A stretch of 64,000 nucleotides of DNA from Halomonas sp. KG2 (GTDB taxonomy: Bacteria; Pseudomonadota; Gammaproteobacteria; Pseudomonadales; Halomonadaceae), in the NCBI GenBank assembly GCA_030440445.1, contig CP098528.1, positions 2,976,001 to 3,040,000 on the forward strand, in the 5' to 3' direction. Below, piece by piece: positions 63,370 to 64,000 of this stretch. The translations under genes were made by a program, and so were the position numbers. Every line of letters begins with the position of its first letter. Position 1 is the stretch's first letter. Below the pieces are notes generated by a model. That model did not search any database. It was not told where the DNA came from and worked only from the letters and a program-made list of their open reading frames with translations.

Positions 63370-64000
63370 ATGTCACGCACGTTACTAAAAGGCATTGGGC
63401 TAGTCGTTGTAGTAGTAATGCTGGGTATCATGTGGCGCTGGCTTCAGCAGCAAGGCTTACTCACCGAAACCCACCTGACCGAGTTAGCGTCCACCATCAG
63501 TCAATGGAAGCAAGCTCCCTGGATGTTTGTCGCCGTGATAGCCGTTTATACCGGCTCGCTACTGATCATGTTTCCATTAAGCCTGCTAGTCGTATTGACC
63601 GGCCTACTGTTTGGACCGCTTTGGGGACTGGCTTATGCCACGCTGGGTACGCTTAGTTCTTCGGTAGCGTCTTACTGGGTAGGCCATTGGATGGGGCGCG
63701 ATGCACTAATGCGCTATGGCGGACGCCATTTGCGTGGGCTTTCCGGCTACTTATCCAGGCGCGGCATTCGCACCATGACGGTGATCAATCTGTTGCCCTT
63801 GGCCCCTTTCACGCTCACCAATATGCTGGCCGGCGCGTTTCATCTTAATTTTCGCGACTACATGATCGGTTCGACCTTGGGAATTGTGCCTGGGCTCGCG
63901 GCAGTAATACTGCTAGGAAGCCAATTGGGCGCACTATTCACCGCGGCGTCTCATCAAGAATTAGCGTGGGCGGTAATAGGCCTTGGCGCTGGCGTGGGGC
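63370..64000 (+). CDS. VTT (TVP38/TMEM64, DedA-like) membrane protein, cut by the window end
   Basis: The first 210 codons are visible. GAGGAAA precedes the ATG. An N-terminal helix (GLVVVVVMLGIMW) is followed by the SNARE-associated/VTT domain: MFPLSLLVVLTGLLFGPLWGLAYATLG (read in parts), then GRDALMRYGG and INLLPLAPFTLTNMLAGAF with FRDYMIGSTLGIVPG. Such proteins move or scramble lipids in the inner membrane. The C-terminus lies beyond 64000. Confidence 0.9.
   Translation, partial: MSRTLLKGIGLVVVVVMLGIMWRWLQQQGLLTETHLTELASTISQWKQAPWMFVAVIAVYTGSLLIMFPLSLLVVLTGLLFGPLWGLAYATLGTLSSSVASYWVGHWMGRDALMRYGGRHLRGLSGYLSRRGIRTMTVINLLPLAPFTLTNMLAGAFHLNFRDYMIGSTLGIVPGLAAVILLGSQLGALFTAASHQELAWAVIGLGAGVG

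Noticed and set aside
1..64000. CRISPR arrays or rRNA operon
   Set aside because: No regularly spaced repeats and no rRNA-like sequence were seen on reading the window.

Overview
The window looks like a chromosome segment of a moderately halophilic gammaproteobacterium of the Halomonadaceae (Halomonas/Vreelandella type). This is inferred from gene content and order: a seven-gene Mrp Na+/H+ antiporter operon, the rnr-rlmB-rpsF-rpsR-DUF2232-rplI-dnaB block, PhaR, and a Tat-exported HiPIP. No rRNA gene or CRISPR array was seen, and no stretch above 300 bases lacks a gene or mobile element.

Bases 1-19,380 are accessory DNA. The left edge holds gene fragments. A composite-transposon-like unit follows (252-4782): two identical IS30-family copies in direct orientation flank a dps gene, and the second copy is split by an IS1182-family element with a 4-bp target duplication. 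Next are an IS30 remnant and a type I restriction specificity gene (hsdS) that has lost its first half. Immediately downstream lies an intact 1309-aa reverse transcriptase-nitrilase fusion of the kind known from anti-phage DRT systems. Converging on it is an operon of serine resolvase, small coiled-coil protein and RecD2-like helicase. Behind that is an operon of three different tyrosine recombinases plus a small HTH/coiled-coil protein. The island stops at the extreme 5' end of ettA, whose first residues look replaced.

Bases 19,382-64,000 are ordinary chromosome. They hold ettA, hinT, a PrkB-type phosphoribulokinase, a thioesterase, purD, phaR, rsmE, a retropepsin-like protein and an MltB-type transglycosylase. 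Then come a DASH cryptochrome with a frameshift and its DUF2256 partner, mrpABCDEFG, hemH, an FeS-type photolyase (phrB) and a DCC protein. These are followed by dnaB, the ribosomal protein operon, rlmB and rnr, and three tandem tRNA-Leu(CAG) genes. The right part holds a secreted or anchored nuclease, a stand-alone AsnC-domain protein, HiPIP, and the prkA-yeaH-spoVR stress operon. It ends with threonine aldolase, FadH, an EamA exporter, a GNAT-nitrilase fusion, an alkyltransferase-like protein, azoreductase, an alanine/glycine:Na+ symporter and the start of a VTT membrane protein.

The most notable parts are the defence/mobility island (RT-nitrilase, half HsdS, resolvase-coiled coil-RecD2 operon, recombinase trio), its junction with ettA, and a promoter motif shared by the two separated photolyase loci. 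Homology calls are made by eye from family motifs; none was checked against a database.
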